A stretch of 6,733 nt of DNA from OFTM382 sp964352615 (GTDB lineage Bacteria; Planctomycetota; Phycisphaerae; Phycisphaerales; UBA1924): the NCBI GenBank assembly GCA_964352615.1, contig CAYGSG010000117.1, positions 1-6,733 of the forward strand. Direction: 5' to 3'. The notes beneath the pieces were generated by a model. It was not told where the DNA came from. It did not search any database and saw nothing but the letters and a program-made list of their open reading frames with translations. Of the stretch, positions 1 through 5,436 are shown piece by piece. Each line of letters begins with the position of its first letter. Positions within the stretch are counted from its first letter, which is position 1. A program made the position numbers and the translations under genes.

Positions 1-195
1 ACCAACAACAATCCATGCTGGCCCCAACACCTGAACCAACACATCCGCAGCCCACCACCTCGACGAAAGCAGCATCGCCCCGAACATGACAACCGATCCC
101 GCTGCGATCCCAACCAGCACCGCTCGGCGCACAACAGAAAAACAGCGGCCCGCTGGGCTCGCTGCTCGCTGCTCGTTCTCAGGTGTGTGCACCAT
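1..195 (-). CDS. Predicted membrane protein, N-terminal part (cut by left edge)
   Basis: This frame opens at an ATG (193-195) and stays open for 65 codons to the window edge. It begins only 5 nt after the stop codon of the UDP-glucose dehydrogenase gene on the same strand, so it is probably the next gene of the operon. The N-terminus is polar (MVHTPENEQ...), then an Arg pair (R23-R24) precedes a hydrophobic stretch at about residues 25-43 that looks like a membrane helix or uncleaved signal anchor. After a short SSRWW turn, a second hydrophobic stretch starts near residue 50 and runs past the edge. There is no Shine-Dalgarno sequence; a small palindrome covers the upstream stop codon, which suggests translational coupling. 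A helix-RWW-helix start recalls the membrane leader of some endonuclease/exonuclease/phosphatase-fold proteins, but this is only a guess because no catalytic domain lies in the window. Confidence 0.6.
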   Translation of the reverse strand, partial: MVHTPENEQRAASPAGRCFSVVRRAVLVGIAAGSVVMFGAMLLSSRWWAADVLVQVLGPAWIVVG

Positions 196-210
196 GCCGA
201 TCAGATCGGC
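196..210. repeat. 15-bp palindrome covering the ugd stop codon
   Basis: GCCGATC (196-202) and GATCGGC (204-210) form a perfect 7-bp inverted repeat around one central base. It covers the TGA stop of the dehydrogenase gene (201-203, minus strand) and ends directly before the ATG of the next gene (195). In the leftward mRNA it could fold as a 5-bp stem with a 5-nt loop exactly where a ribosome binding site would lie. A role in translational coupling or as a protein-binding site is inference; chance is possible. Confidence 0.35.
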
Positions 211-1547
211 GTCGTCGCCGCCTTGCCCACGCTGTAGTAGTACCAGCCCATCTCGCCCAACTGAGCCCGGCGGTACAGGTTGCGACCGTCGAAGATCGCC
301 TTGCTCGCCATCACCTCGCCGAGCCTGGCGAAGTCAGGGCTCTTGAACTCGTCCCAGTCCGTGCTGATGACCAGCGCATCGGCGCCGCGCGCGCACTCGT
401 ACATGTCGTCGTACAGCTCGATCACCGCGCCCATCTCGGCCTTCACGTTCTCCATAGCGACCGGGTCGAAGCCTCGCGCCTTGGCACCCGCGCCGCACGC
501 CCGCTTGACCAGCGCCAGCGCCGGGGCCTCACGGATGTCGTCCGTTTGTGGCTTAAAGGCAAGCCCCCAGAACGCGATCGTCTTGCCCTGCATCGAGGGC
601 TCGCCGCCGAAGTGACCGACGATCTTCTTAAAGAACCGATCACGCTGCTTCTGGTTCGTCTCGTGTACAGCCCGGCTCACCGGCGTCGGAACACCCGCCT
701 TGTCGCCCATCATCATGCATGCCAGCGTGTCTTTCGGGAAGCACGACCCGCCGTAGCCCAGCCCCGGGTACAAAAAGCTGTGCCCGATCCGCGAGTCGGA
801 ACACATGCCCTCACGCACCTTGGCGATGTCCGCCCCGTACGCCTCGCACAGGTTGGCCATCTCGTTGATGAAGCTGATCTTCGTCGCCAGAAAGTTGTTC
901 GATGCATACTTCACCATCTCGCTCGAAGACACATCCATGATAAAGATCGGGTGCCCGTTGCGCACAAACGGATCGTACAGATCGCGGAACCGCTCTGCGG
1001 TCTCTTCGTCCTCGACACCCACTACCACGCGGTCGGGCTTCAAGAAGTCATTGACCGCGGCGCCTTCCTTAAGAAACTCAGGGTTGTCCGCGACCGCAAA
1101 CGGGATGTCCGGGCCGACCTTCGCGCGGATCCGGTCACGCACGTACAAAGTCGTCCCTACCGGAACCGTCGATTTGACCACCACGATCTTTCGCTTCTGC
1201 TTCGGCCCGAGCTTGATGAGCACGTCGGCGATGTCGTCCGCCGCCGAGTCGATGTACTTCAGGTCCGTGTGCCCGTTCTCGTCCGAGGGCGTACCCACAC
1301 AGATGAACACCATGTCCGCATCGGTGTACGCCTCGTGCTTGTCCAGCGTGTACTTCAGCCGGCCGGCTTCCACGTTCTTAATCATCAACTCGGTCAGGCC
1401 CGGCTCGTAGATCGGGCAGATGTTCTGGCGAAGTTTTTCGATCTTCTTCGCGTCCACGTCCAAGCACATCACGTCGTTGCCCGTGTTCGCCAGGCAAACG
1501 CCCGTAACCAGCCCGACGTACCCCGTTCCAACCATGGTCAGTTTCAT
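201..1547 (-). CDS. ugd: UDP-glucose 6-dehydrogenase
   Basis: This cytoplasmic enzyme makes UDP-glucuronate from UDP-glucose by two successive NAD-dependent oxidations. The 448-residue length is normal for the bacterial family. The NAD-binding Rossmann motif GTGYVGL lies at residues 7-13 and the acidic end of beta-2 at LDVD (29-32). Active-site residues known from the Streptococcus pyogenes enzyme are present with matching spacing: Thr127 in KSTVPVG, Glu157 and Glu161 in NPEFLKEG, Lys213 and Asn217 in MVKYASNN, and nucleophile Cys269 with Asp273 in GYGGSCFPKD. The C-terminal UDP-binding domain shows GLAFKPQTDDIRE (328-340) and DGRN (420-423). The ATG start has GAGG 7 nt upstream. It lies 74 bp after the decarboxylase gene and 5 bp before the next leftward gene. 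Its product is the substrate of both upstream enzymes. Nothing looks broken, and the assignment is firm. Confidence 0.97.
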   Translation of the reverse strand: MKLTMVGTGYVGLVTGVCLANTGNDVMCLDVDAKKIEKLRQNICPIYEPGLTELMIKNVEAGRLKYTLDKHEAYTDADMVFICVGTPSDENGHTDLKYIDSAADDIADVLIKLGPKQKRKIVVVKSTVPVGTTLYVRDRIRAKVGPDIPFAVADNPEFLKEGAAVNDFLKPDRVVVGVEDEETAERFRDLYDPFVRNGHPIFIMDVSSSEMVKYASNNFLATKISFINEMANLCEAYGADIAKVREGMCSDSRIGHSFLYPGLGYGGSCFPKDTLACMMMGDKAGVPTPVSRAVHETNQKQRDRFFKKIVGHFGGEPSMQGKTIAFWGLAFKPQTDDIREAPALALVKRACGAGAKARGFDPVAMENVKAEMGAVIELYDDMYECARGADALVISTDWDEFKSPDFARLGEVMASKAIFDGRNLYRRAQLGEMGWYYYSVGKAATTPI

Positions 1548-1621
1548 AGCTCGGCCTCGTTTTCACCCCGCCCAAGTGCGCCCGCTCACAAGCACACCCA
1601 ACCGGAGCCAGTTCATGCGTT

Positions 1622-2599
1622 TCAATAATTCGGCGTCGGAGCGCGGAACGCGCTGAGGTCCTTGCCCCTAAACCACTCGATCGTCTTCTCAAGCCCCTCG
1701 CGAAGCTGCACCTTGGGTTCCCATCCACCCAGATGCTTCCTCGCAAGCGTGATGTCGGGCTGACGCTGCTTGGGATCGTCCGCAGGCAGAGGCTTGTAGC
1801 TGAAGTCCTTGTGCGGGCTGCCCGTCAGCTCCACCACCAACTCGGCAAGCTGCTTGATCGTGAACTCGTTGGGATTGCCGATGTTCACCGGCCCAACAAA
1901 GTCATCAGGCCCGTTCATCATCCGGATGATCGCCTCAACCAGGTCGTCCCGGTAGCAGAAGCTCCGCGACTGCGTGCCGTCGCCGAACATGCTGATCTGC
2001 TCGCCCTGCAACGACTGGCGGATGAAGTTGCTCACCACGCGCCCATCGAACGGGTGCATGCCGGGGCCGTAGGTGTTAAAGATCCGGACCACGCGGATGT
2101 TCACCCCGTTCGCTCGCCAGTAATCAAAGAACAGCGTCTCGGCCGCCCGCTTGCCCTCGTCGTAGCATGCCCTCGGCCCGATCGGGTTCACGTTGCCGCG
2201 GTAGCTCTCGGGCTGCGGGTGCACGTCCGGATCGCCGTAGATCTCGCTCGTCGAGGCCTGAAGAATCTTTGCCCGGCACCGCTTGGCCATCCCCAGCATA
2301 TTGATCGCCCCGAGCACCGACGTCTTCATCGTCTTGATCGGGTTGTACTGGTAGTGGCCCGGTGCCGCCGGACACGCCATGTTGTAAATCTCGTCCACTT
2401 CCAAGAACAGGTCGTGCGTGATGTCGTGCCGAAGGAACTCGAAATTCCCACAACCCAGCAGGTGCTCGATATTGAACTTCTGGCTCGTGAACAGGTTGTC
2501 CACGCACACCACATCCTGCCCCTGACTCACCAGCCGCTCACAGATGTGCGAGCCCAAGAACCCCGCGCCGCCCGTGACCAGAATCCGTTTGATGCTCAT
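1622..2599 (-). CDS. uxs: UDP-glucuronate decarboxylase (UDP-xylose synthase)
   Basis: This extended short-chain dehydrogenase/reductase converts UDP-glucuronate to UDP-xylose, using tightly bound NAD through a 4-keto intermediate. The 325-residue protein has the glycine motif GGAGFLG (10-16), VDN at 33-35 and the family signature ACPAAPGHYQYNPIKT (75-90). ASTSEIYGD follows at 115-123, with Glu119 placed like the catalytic Glu of human UXS1. The Tyr146-Lys150 pair lies in CYDEGK, and RIFNTYGPGM is at 172-181. DGRVVSNFI (185-193) and the C-terminal DDPKQRQPDI (274-283) are typical of soluble UXS and separate it from RmlB-type dehydratases and GalE. One small change is GPGM where most relatives read GPRM. 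There is no N-terminal membrane segment, so it is a bacterial cytosolic type. The ATG has GAGG 9 nt upstream. It sits between the epimerase and dehydrogenase genes and acts directly downstream of Ugd. Confidence 0.95.
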   Translation of the reverse strand: MSIKRILVTGGAGFLGSHICERLVSQGQDVVCVDNLFTSQKFNIEHLLGCGNFEFLRHDITHDLFLEVDEIYNMACPAAPGHYQYNPIKTMKTSVLGAINMLGMAKRCRAKILQASTSEIYGDPDVHPQPESYRGNVNPIGPRACYDEGKRAAETLFFDYWRANGVNIRVVRIFNTYGPGMHPFDGRVVSNFIRQSLQGEQISMFGDGTQSRSFCYRDDLVEAIIRMMNGPDDFVGPVNIGNPNEFTIKQLAELVVELTGSPHKDFSYKPLPADDPKQRQPDITLARKHLGGWEPKVQLREGLEKTIEWFRGKDLSAFRAPTPNY

Positions 2600-2857
2600 G
2601 CGCGTGGGCCTCGACCTTCTCGGGTAACCTGCAAGCCCACAGAGCCCGCAAGCAGGGTTGTTGCATCTTCGTCCAGTCCGCCCGTCGGATTGAGCCGGAC
2701 CGGCAAACCTATCGCCGTTGGGGGCCTCTCAGAGCCGAAAACACCTCGATCGGTCCACCACCCGACCGGGGTGGCGATGGTAGGCCACGCAGCCCAAATG
2801 GCCCTGCGGCCGTCGATCGCCGCCAGGCCCACTCCCAACCACCCCAAGCCGCAGCGT
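2600..2857 (-). other. Gap between epimerase and decarboxylase genes, with weak hairpins
   Basis: The two flanking genes are co-directional, but this 258-bp gap is longer than the other gaps of the cluster. I see no gene in it that I can support. An imperfect hairpin lies at 2783-2811 (outer GGCC arms, inner GCAG/CTGC, ATTT loop on the minus strand). A short one lies at 2758-2774 (CCACCC/GGGTGG, 5-nt loop). Neither is followed by a T-run on the minus strand, so they are not intrinsic terminators. No good promoter hexamer pair was found for a separate decarboxylase transcript. Confidence 0.3.
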
Positions 2858-3856
2858 TTAGAACCCAGTGCTGGCTCGCTGCTGCATCCACGCCCACTGC
2901 TGCTTGAGCCCAACAGCCAGATCCACCTTGGGCTGGTACCCCAACTCCTCACCGCTTCGGCTCACATCCGCCCACGTCCGGTCCACATCGCCCGGCTGAA
3001 GCTCAACCTGTTCAAACACCGGCTCTCTGCCAACCGTTCGTCCCACCGCGGCAAGAAGTTCATCCAGCCGAACCGGGCTCGACCCGCCCAGGTTCCACAC
3101 CCGGTAGCCGTGCGCCGCAATCGCCTCATGCGATGCCAACACCCCGTCCACGATGTCATCGATAAACGTGTAGTCCCGGCTCGAAGACCCATCCCCGAAC
3201 ATGCGGATCGTCTCGCCCGCTGCGCACTTCTCCAAGAACAGCCGAATCCCAAGATCCGGCCGCTGCCTCGGCCCGTACACCGTAAAGAACCGCAGCATCC
3301 CCACCGGCAGGCCCGTCAGATGGTGGTGCGTGTGCCCGAGCAGTTCACACGCTCGCTTGGTCGCTGCATAAGGGCTGATCGGCTCTGCCGCCTCGTCAGA
3401 CTCGCAAAACGGCACCCGCGACGCGTTCCCATACACCGAGCTCGATGACGCCACCACCGCACGATCGAGACCCGCTCGGCTCGCCTCGGCCAGCACCACG
3501 CTCGTGCCCACCACGTTCGCGACCGCGTACCCCGCCGGGTCGGCGATGCTCGGCCGCACCCCCGCCTTGGCCGCCAGGTGGATCACGGACGTGCATCCCG
3601 CCATCGCCGCAGCCACCGCAGCGGGGTCCGTCAGGTCCGCCTCGATCATCTCGAAGCCGCCAGCGCCACCCGCCGAAGCCGACGCCGTCCTGCATGCCGC
3701 CACGTTCTCTTCCTTTAGAGCACGCGCATAGAACGGATCGAAGTTGTCCAGCCCCACCACCCGAGCCCCAAGAGCGATCAACCGCTGTGAAACGTGCGAA
3801 CCGATGAACCCCGCCGCCCCGGTCACCAGAACCCGTCGATCAGCCCAGCCAGCCAT
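2858..3856 (-). CDS. NAD-dependent epimerase, probably UDP-glucuronate 4-epimerase
   Basis: This is an extended short-chain dehydrogenase/reductase of 332 residues, predicted to interconvert UDP-glucuronate and UDP-galacturonate through a 4-keto intermediate with bound NAD. The Rossmann motif GAAGFIG is at 13-19. LDNFDPFYARALKEEN (36-51) and AAKAGVRPSI (95-104) are hallmarks of the UDP-GlcA 4-epimerase branch rather than generic GalE. SSSSVYG (137-143) precedes the catalytic Tyr163 and Lys167 in SPYAATK. RFFTVYGPRQRPD (189-201) and RDYTFIDDIVDG (228-239) complete the signature. An Ala/Gly/Ser-rich insert at about 58-67 is a variable loop. The ATG has a strong AAGGAGG site 5 nt upstream, the best in the window. 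It is the first gene of the leftward cluster. Its substrate is the Ugd product, which supports the glucuronate assignment over UDP-glucose. Exact substrate specificity cannot be proved from sequence. Confidence 0.88.
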   Translation of the reverse strand: MAGWADRRVLVTGAAGFIGSHVSQRLIALGARVVGLDNFDPFYARALKEENVAACRTASASAGGAGGFEMIEADLTDPAAVAAAMAGCTSVIHLAAKAGVRPSIADPAGYAVANVVGTSVVLAEASRAGLDRAVVASSSSVYGNASRVPFCESDEAAEPISPYAATKRACELLGHTHHHLTGLPVGMLRFFTVYGPRQRPDLGIRLFLEKCAAGETIRMFGDGSSSRDYTFIDDIVDGVLASHEAIAAHGYRVWNLGGSSPVRLDELLAAVGRTVGREPVFEQVELQPGDVDRTWADVSRSGEELGYQPKVDLAVGLKQQWAWMQQRASTGF

Positions 3857-3923
3857 CCGCGCCTCCTTGCCACACCCCGATCCGTCCGCAAGCCCTCGGT
3901 TCCCATCGGTTCGCGATGACGTT

Positions 3924-3973
3924 CAGGGGCCATCCCCCTCGGCACCGCAGAGCCATTGGTAGGCCCCTGCGGT
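3924..3973 (-). promoter_or_regulatory. Overlapping inverted repeats ahead of the epimerase gene
   Basis: Three pairings compete. CAGGGGCC (3924-3931) matches GGCCCCTG (3962-3969), a perfect 8-bp inverted repeat. ACCGCAG (3944-3950) matches CTGCGGT (3967-3973), a perfect 7-bp repeat sharing 3967-3969 with the first. AGGGG (3925-3929) matches CCCCT (3935-3939) as a local hairpin that excludes the 8-bp pairing. They lie between the upstream terminator and the epimerase ribosome binding site. Mutually exclusive stems suit a leader that switches shape, but no ligand, leader peptide or known riboswitch fold is recognised. Confidence 0.35.
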
Positions 3974-3977
3974 CTCC

Positions 3978-4018
3978 AAAAAACAAGCAGGGCGCCATCT
4001 ATTCGACAGCGCCCCGCT
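3978..4018 (-). terminator. Leftward rho-independent terminator
   Basis: On the minus strand AGCGGGGCGC (4018-4009) pairs with GCGCCCTGCT (3995-3986). This gives ten base pairs, including one G-U, around a 13-nt loop, followed by TGTTTTTT (3985-3978). The plus strand has no T-run after its version of the stem, so the direction is clear. It lies 181 nt beyond the stop of the exported-protein gene and 122 nt before the epimerase ATG. The simplest reading is the end of the exported-protein transcript, which separates it from the sugar-nucleotide operon. If the operon promoter lies upstream, it would instead be an attenuator. Confidence 0.82.
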
Positions 4019-4062
4019 GGAGGAGAGAGAGATCTGTTTTGATTCTACCGAACTATCGGTCT

Positions 4063-4068
4063 ATTAAA
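4063..4068 (-). promoter_or_regulatory. Possible -10 element in the AT-rich patch
   Basis: The minus strand reads TTTAAT here, five of six matches to TATAAT. A second candidate, TAGAAT, lies at 4047-4042. Neither has a good -35 at 16-18 nt, so this is a weak call based mainly on the AT-rich setting. A start from either would carry the downstream terminator inside the leader of the epimerase transcript. Confidence 0.2.
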
Positions 4069-4153
4069 GGCCACTTCAATGAAAATAAACGTGACTTTCA
4101 CCCACTGATCCTTGACACCCGTTCTGCATCCCCATAGCTCGGGCCACGCTCGA

Positions 4154-4169
4154 CTAGGCATAACCCTAG
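4154..4169. repeat. Short inverted repeat CTAGG-N6-CCTAG
   Basis: CTAGG (4154-4158) and CCTAG (4165-4169) are perfect 5-bp arms around six bases, about 30 bp after the stop of the leftward exported-protein gene. No T-run follows on either strand, so it is not an intrinsic terminator. It may be a minor mRNA hairpin, an operator, or chance. Confidence 0.25.
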
Positions 4170-4198
4170 CAAATCAATCCAGTTAGCAAACGGCAACA

Positions 4199-5332
4199 TC
4201 AGCCTCCGGGCGCTGCGGAGGCCTCTGGTGCGTCCGTCGATTTTTTCTCGTCGACCGCCGGAATCACCATCAATTCCACACTCGGCGCGGGCTTGCCCCC
4301 GTCGCCTGACGCCTGCTGGCGGCCGCCTGCATCCATCGATCCGGGCGATTCTTGCGCGATCAACCGCGCCGCGATCGCGCGCACCGCTGCCTCCCTCGGC
4401 TCGCCCTCGAGCCCCGCGAGCTTCTCGCGATCCGCCTCGGTCAACGCCTCGAACACCGCCGAGGCCAACGCCCCCGTGCGTGCCGCCGATTCCAGCAAGC
4501 TCATCCGCTCCAGCAGCGTCGGGCCAACCTCTCCGCCCGTCTTCTGCGCTGCCCGCTGCATCTCCCGCTGCTCGCGCGCCAGCCGCTGCTCAAGCCGGAA
4601 CTCCAATATCTTCGCCGCCATCGCGTCGCGCTGGGCCTCGCTCAGCAGGTTCCACATCCCGTTCTGCGCTTCCCAAGGCAGCGGCGCTTCACGCCGAATC
4701 CGCGTCAGCAGCGCGCGCGCATCCGCAGCGCTATGCACCACCGACCCACTCGCGGCTCCGCTTACAGCGGCCATCGGATCGCCAGCCATTCCCGGACCAG
4801 CTATGCCCGAGCCAGCCATGCCCGAGCCAGCCATCGGCGCCGCCATGCTCATCGCGTCCGCCACCGGGGCTGCCAGTTCCATCCCGGAGCCGTCCAGCGT
4901 CCACCCTTTCTCAATCGCTTGCTGGCCAAGCCGAACCGTGTACCCCATCCGCTTGGCCTCGGCCTCGGGCAACGCTAACTCCACCGCGAGCAGCTCATCC
5001 ATGTGACCCGCGTAATGCGCGCCCACACCCTCGCGCCACCGCGCCTCAAGCAACTTCACTTCAGCCATCTGCTCGCCGGTCAACGCAGCGTCTGTTGGCA
5101 GCTCACGCAACATTTTCGTGTACGCACCCATCGAGATCGAATCACGGACCACCATCGGGTTGTTCGACAGCGCCATCCCGAACGTCTTCTCCATCCCGGG
5201 CGGCGCAGCCCGAACCACGCTCGGCCCGCTGAGTAAAACGCGATCCGGGGCAGCCTCTTCCTGCGCCAAACCGTGCCCGCACACACTCGCCAGCACGACT
5301 CCCGCTGTCATCGCTCGTTTCACGCTGCGCAT
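4199..5332 (-). CDS. Exported helix-rich protein of unknown function
   Basis: I do not recognise this 377-residue protein. The ATG at 5332 is chosen because GAGGAG lies 5 nt upstream; a GTG at 5353 would add seven residues that cover this site. Residues 1-23 form a signal peptide: basic MRSVKR, a hydrophobic core, and a likely cleavage after GHGLA before QEEAAPD. The mature part is mostly predicted alpha-helical. One helical region begins LTGEQMAEVKLLEARW (about 84-99), loosely like LTxxQ-type periplasmic proteins. A low-complexity Met-Ala-Gly linker spans about 165-189. A charged helix or coiled coil follows at about 232-262 (EAQRDAMAAKILEFRLEQR...), and a disordered Gly/Ser/Pro/Ala tail runs from about 328. 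There is no lipobox, LPXTG or further membrane helix, so a periplasmic location is inferred. It is divergent from the Mrp-like gene and followed by a terminator, hence probably monocistronic. Confidence 0.82.
   Translation of the reverse strand: MRSVKRAMTAGVVLASVCGHGLAQEEAAPDRVLLSGPSVVRAAPPGMEKTFGMALSNNPMVVRDSISMGAYTKMLRELPTDAALTGEQMAEVKLLEARWREGVGAHYAGHMDELLAVELALPEAEAKRMGYTVRLGQQAIEKGWTLDGSGMELAAPVADAMSMAAPMAGSGMAGSGIAGPGMAGDPMAAVSGAASGSVVHSAADARALLTRIRREAPLPWEAQNGMWNLLSEAQRDAMAAKILEFRLEQRLAREQREMQRAAQKTGGEVGPTLLERMSLLESAARTGALASAVFEALTEADREKLAGLEGEPREAAVRAIAARLIAQESPGSMDAGGRQQASGDGGKPAPSVELMVIPAVDEKKSTDAPEASAAPGG
4775..4834 (-). repeat. Four 15-bp tandem repeats coding Met-Ala-Gly units
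   Basis: Four in-frame 15-bp units within the exported-protein gene encode MAGSG, MAGSG, IAGPG and MAGDP (residues 167-186), followed by another MA. The first two units are identical in DNA; the third and fourth have diverged. The length keeps the frame, so copy-number change would only alter linker length between the two helical parts. This looks like slippage-derived linker expansion. Confidence 0.8.
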
Positions 5333-5407
5333 CGCGGCTCCTCTCTGGTCCACACGAGTTCCTGCTGCTTGGCTCGCTCCGTTTCGGCCATCAGCACCCG
5401 CCGACCT

Positions 5408-5436
5408 ATCGTACCGACATCATGCCGCTTTCTAAA
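5408..5436 (-). promoter_or_regulatory. Possible promoter for the exported-protein gene
   Basis: On the minus strand TTTAGA (5436-5431) and TACGAT (5413-5408) are separated by 17 nt; each matches the sigma-70 consensus at four of six positions. A start near 5401 would give a leader of about 70 nt before the ATG at 5332. The -35 would lie inside the first codons of the divergent Mrp-like gene. The spacing is right but the hexamers are modest, so this is tentative. Confidence 0.25.

Larger units (their letters stand above)
3857..4198. other. 342-bp structured intergenic region upstream of the sugar-nucleotide cluster
   Basis: No gene is supported here. The part at 4031-4130 is AT-rich: I count 42 G or C in 100 bases, and 21 in the 60 bases of 4031-4090, unlike the GC-rich coding DNA around it. 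The region holds a leftward terminator (3978-4018), long-range inverted repeats next to the epimerase gene (3924-3973), a small hairpin ACCGA/TCGGT (4047-4060) and CTAGG/CCTAG (4154-4169). The promoter of the leftward cluster should lie in this region. Confidence 0.6.

Noticed and set aside
183..1628. A 481-codon open frame on the plus strand opposite ugd
   Set aside because: Same mirror effect of codon bias; the composition is Arg, His and Val-rich with no recognisable motif, and ugd is certain.
2822..2857. G-rich minus-strand stretch as a possible G-quadruplex after the epimerase gene
   Set aside because: One of the four G-runs has only two bases, so a standard three-tetrad structure is not supported.
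2596..2952. A 118-codon minus-strand frame covering the gap between the epimerase and decarboxylase genes
   Set aside because: It overlaps the end of the epimerase gene by about 95 nt and the decarboxylase start. The product is Trp/Gly/Arg-rich low-complexity sequence, and no ribosome binding site stands out.
1733..3448. A 571-codon open frame on the plus strand opposite the decarboxylase and epimerase genes
   Set aside because: It is antisense to two genes with clear family motifs. Its Arg/His/Pro/Leu-rich product shows no domain, and GC-biased codons in the real genes explain why the opposite frame lacks stops.
4112..4140. A perfect TTGACA on the plus strand as a rightward promoter
   Set aside because: The hexamer 17 nt downstream is TAGCTC, a poor -10, and no rightward gene follows before 5422.
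5333..5353. GTG start seven codons upstream for the exported protein
   Set aside because: Its codons cover the GAGGAG ribosome binding site of the ATG at 5332, and the signal peptide is more typical when started at that ATG.
5407..5412. TATCGT as a -10 for a nearly leaderless Mrp-like transcript
   Set aside because: The distance to the ATG would fit, but there is no -35 at the right spacing and the hexamer matches only at the most common positions.
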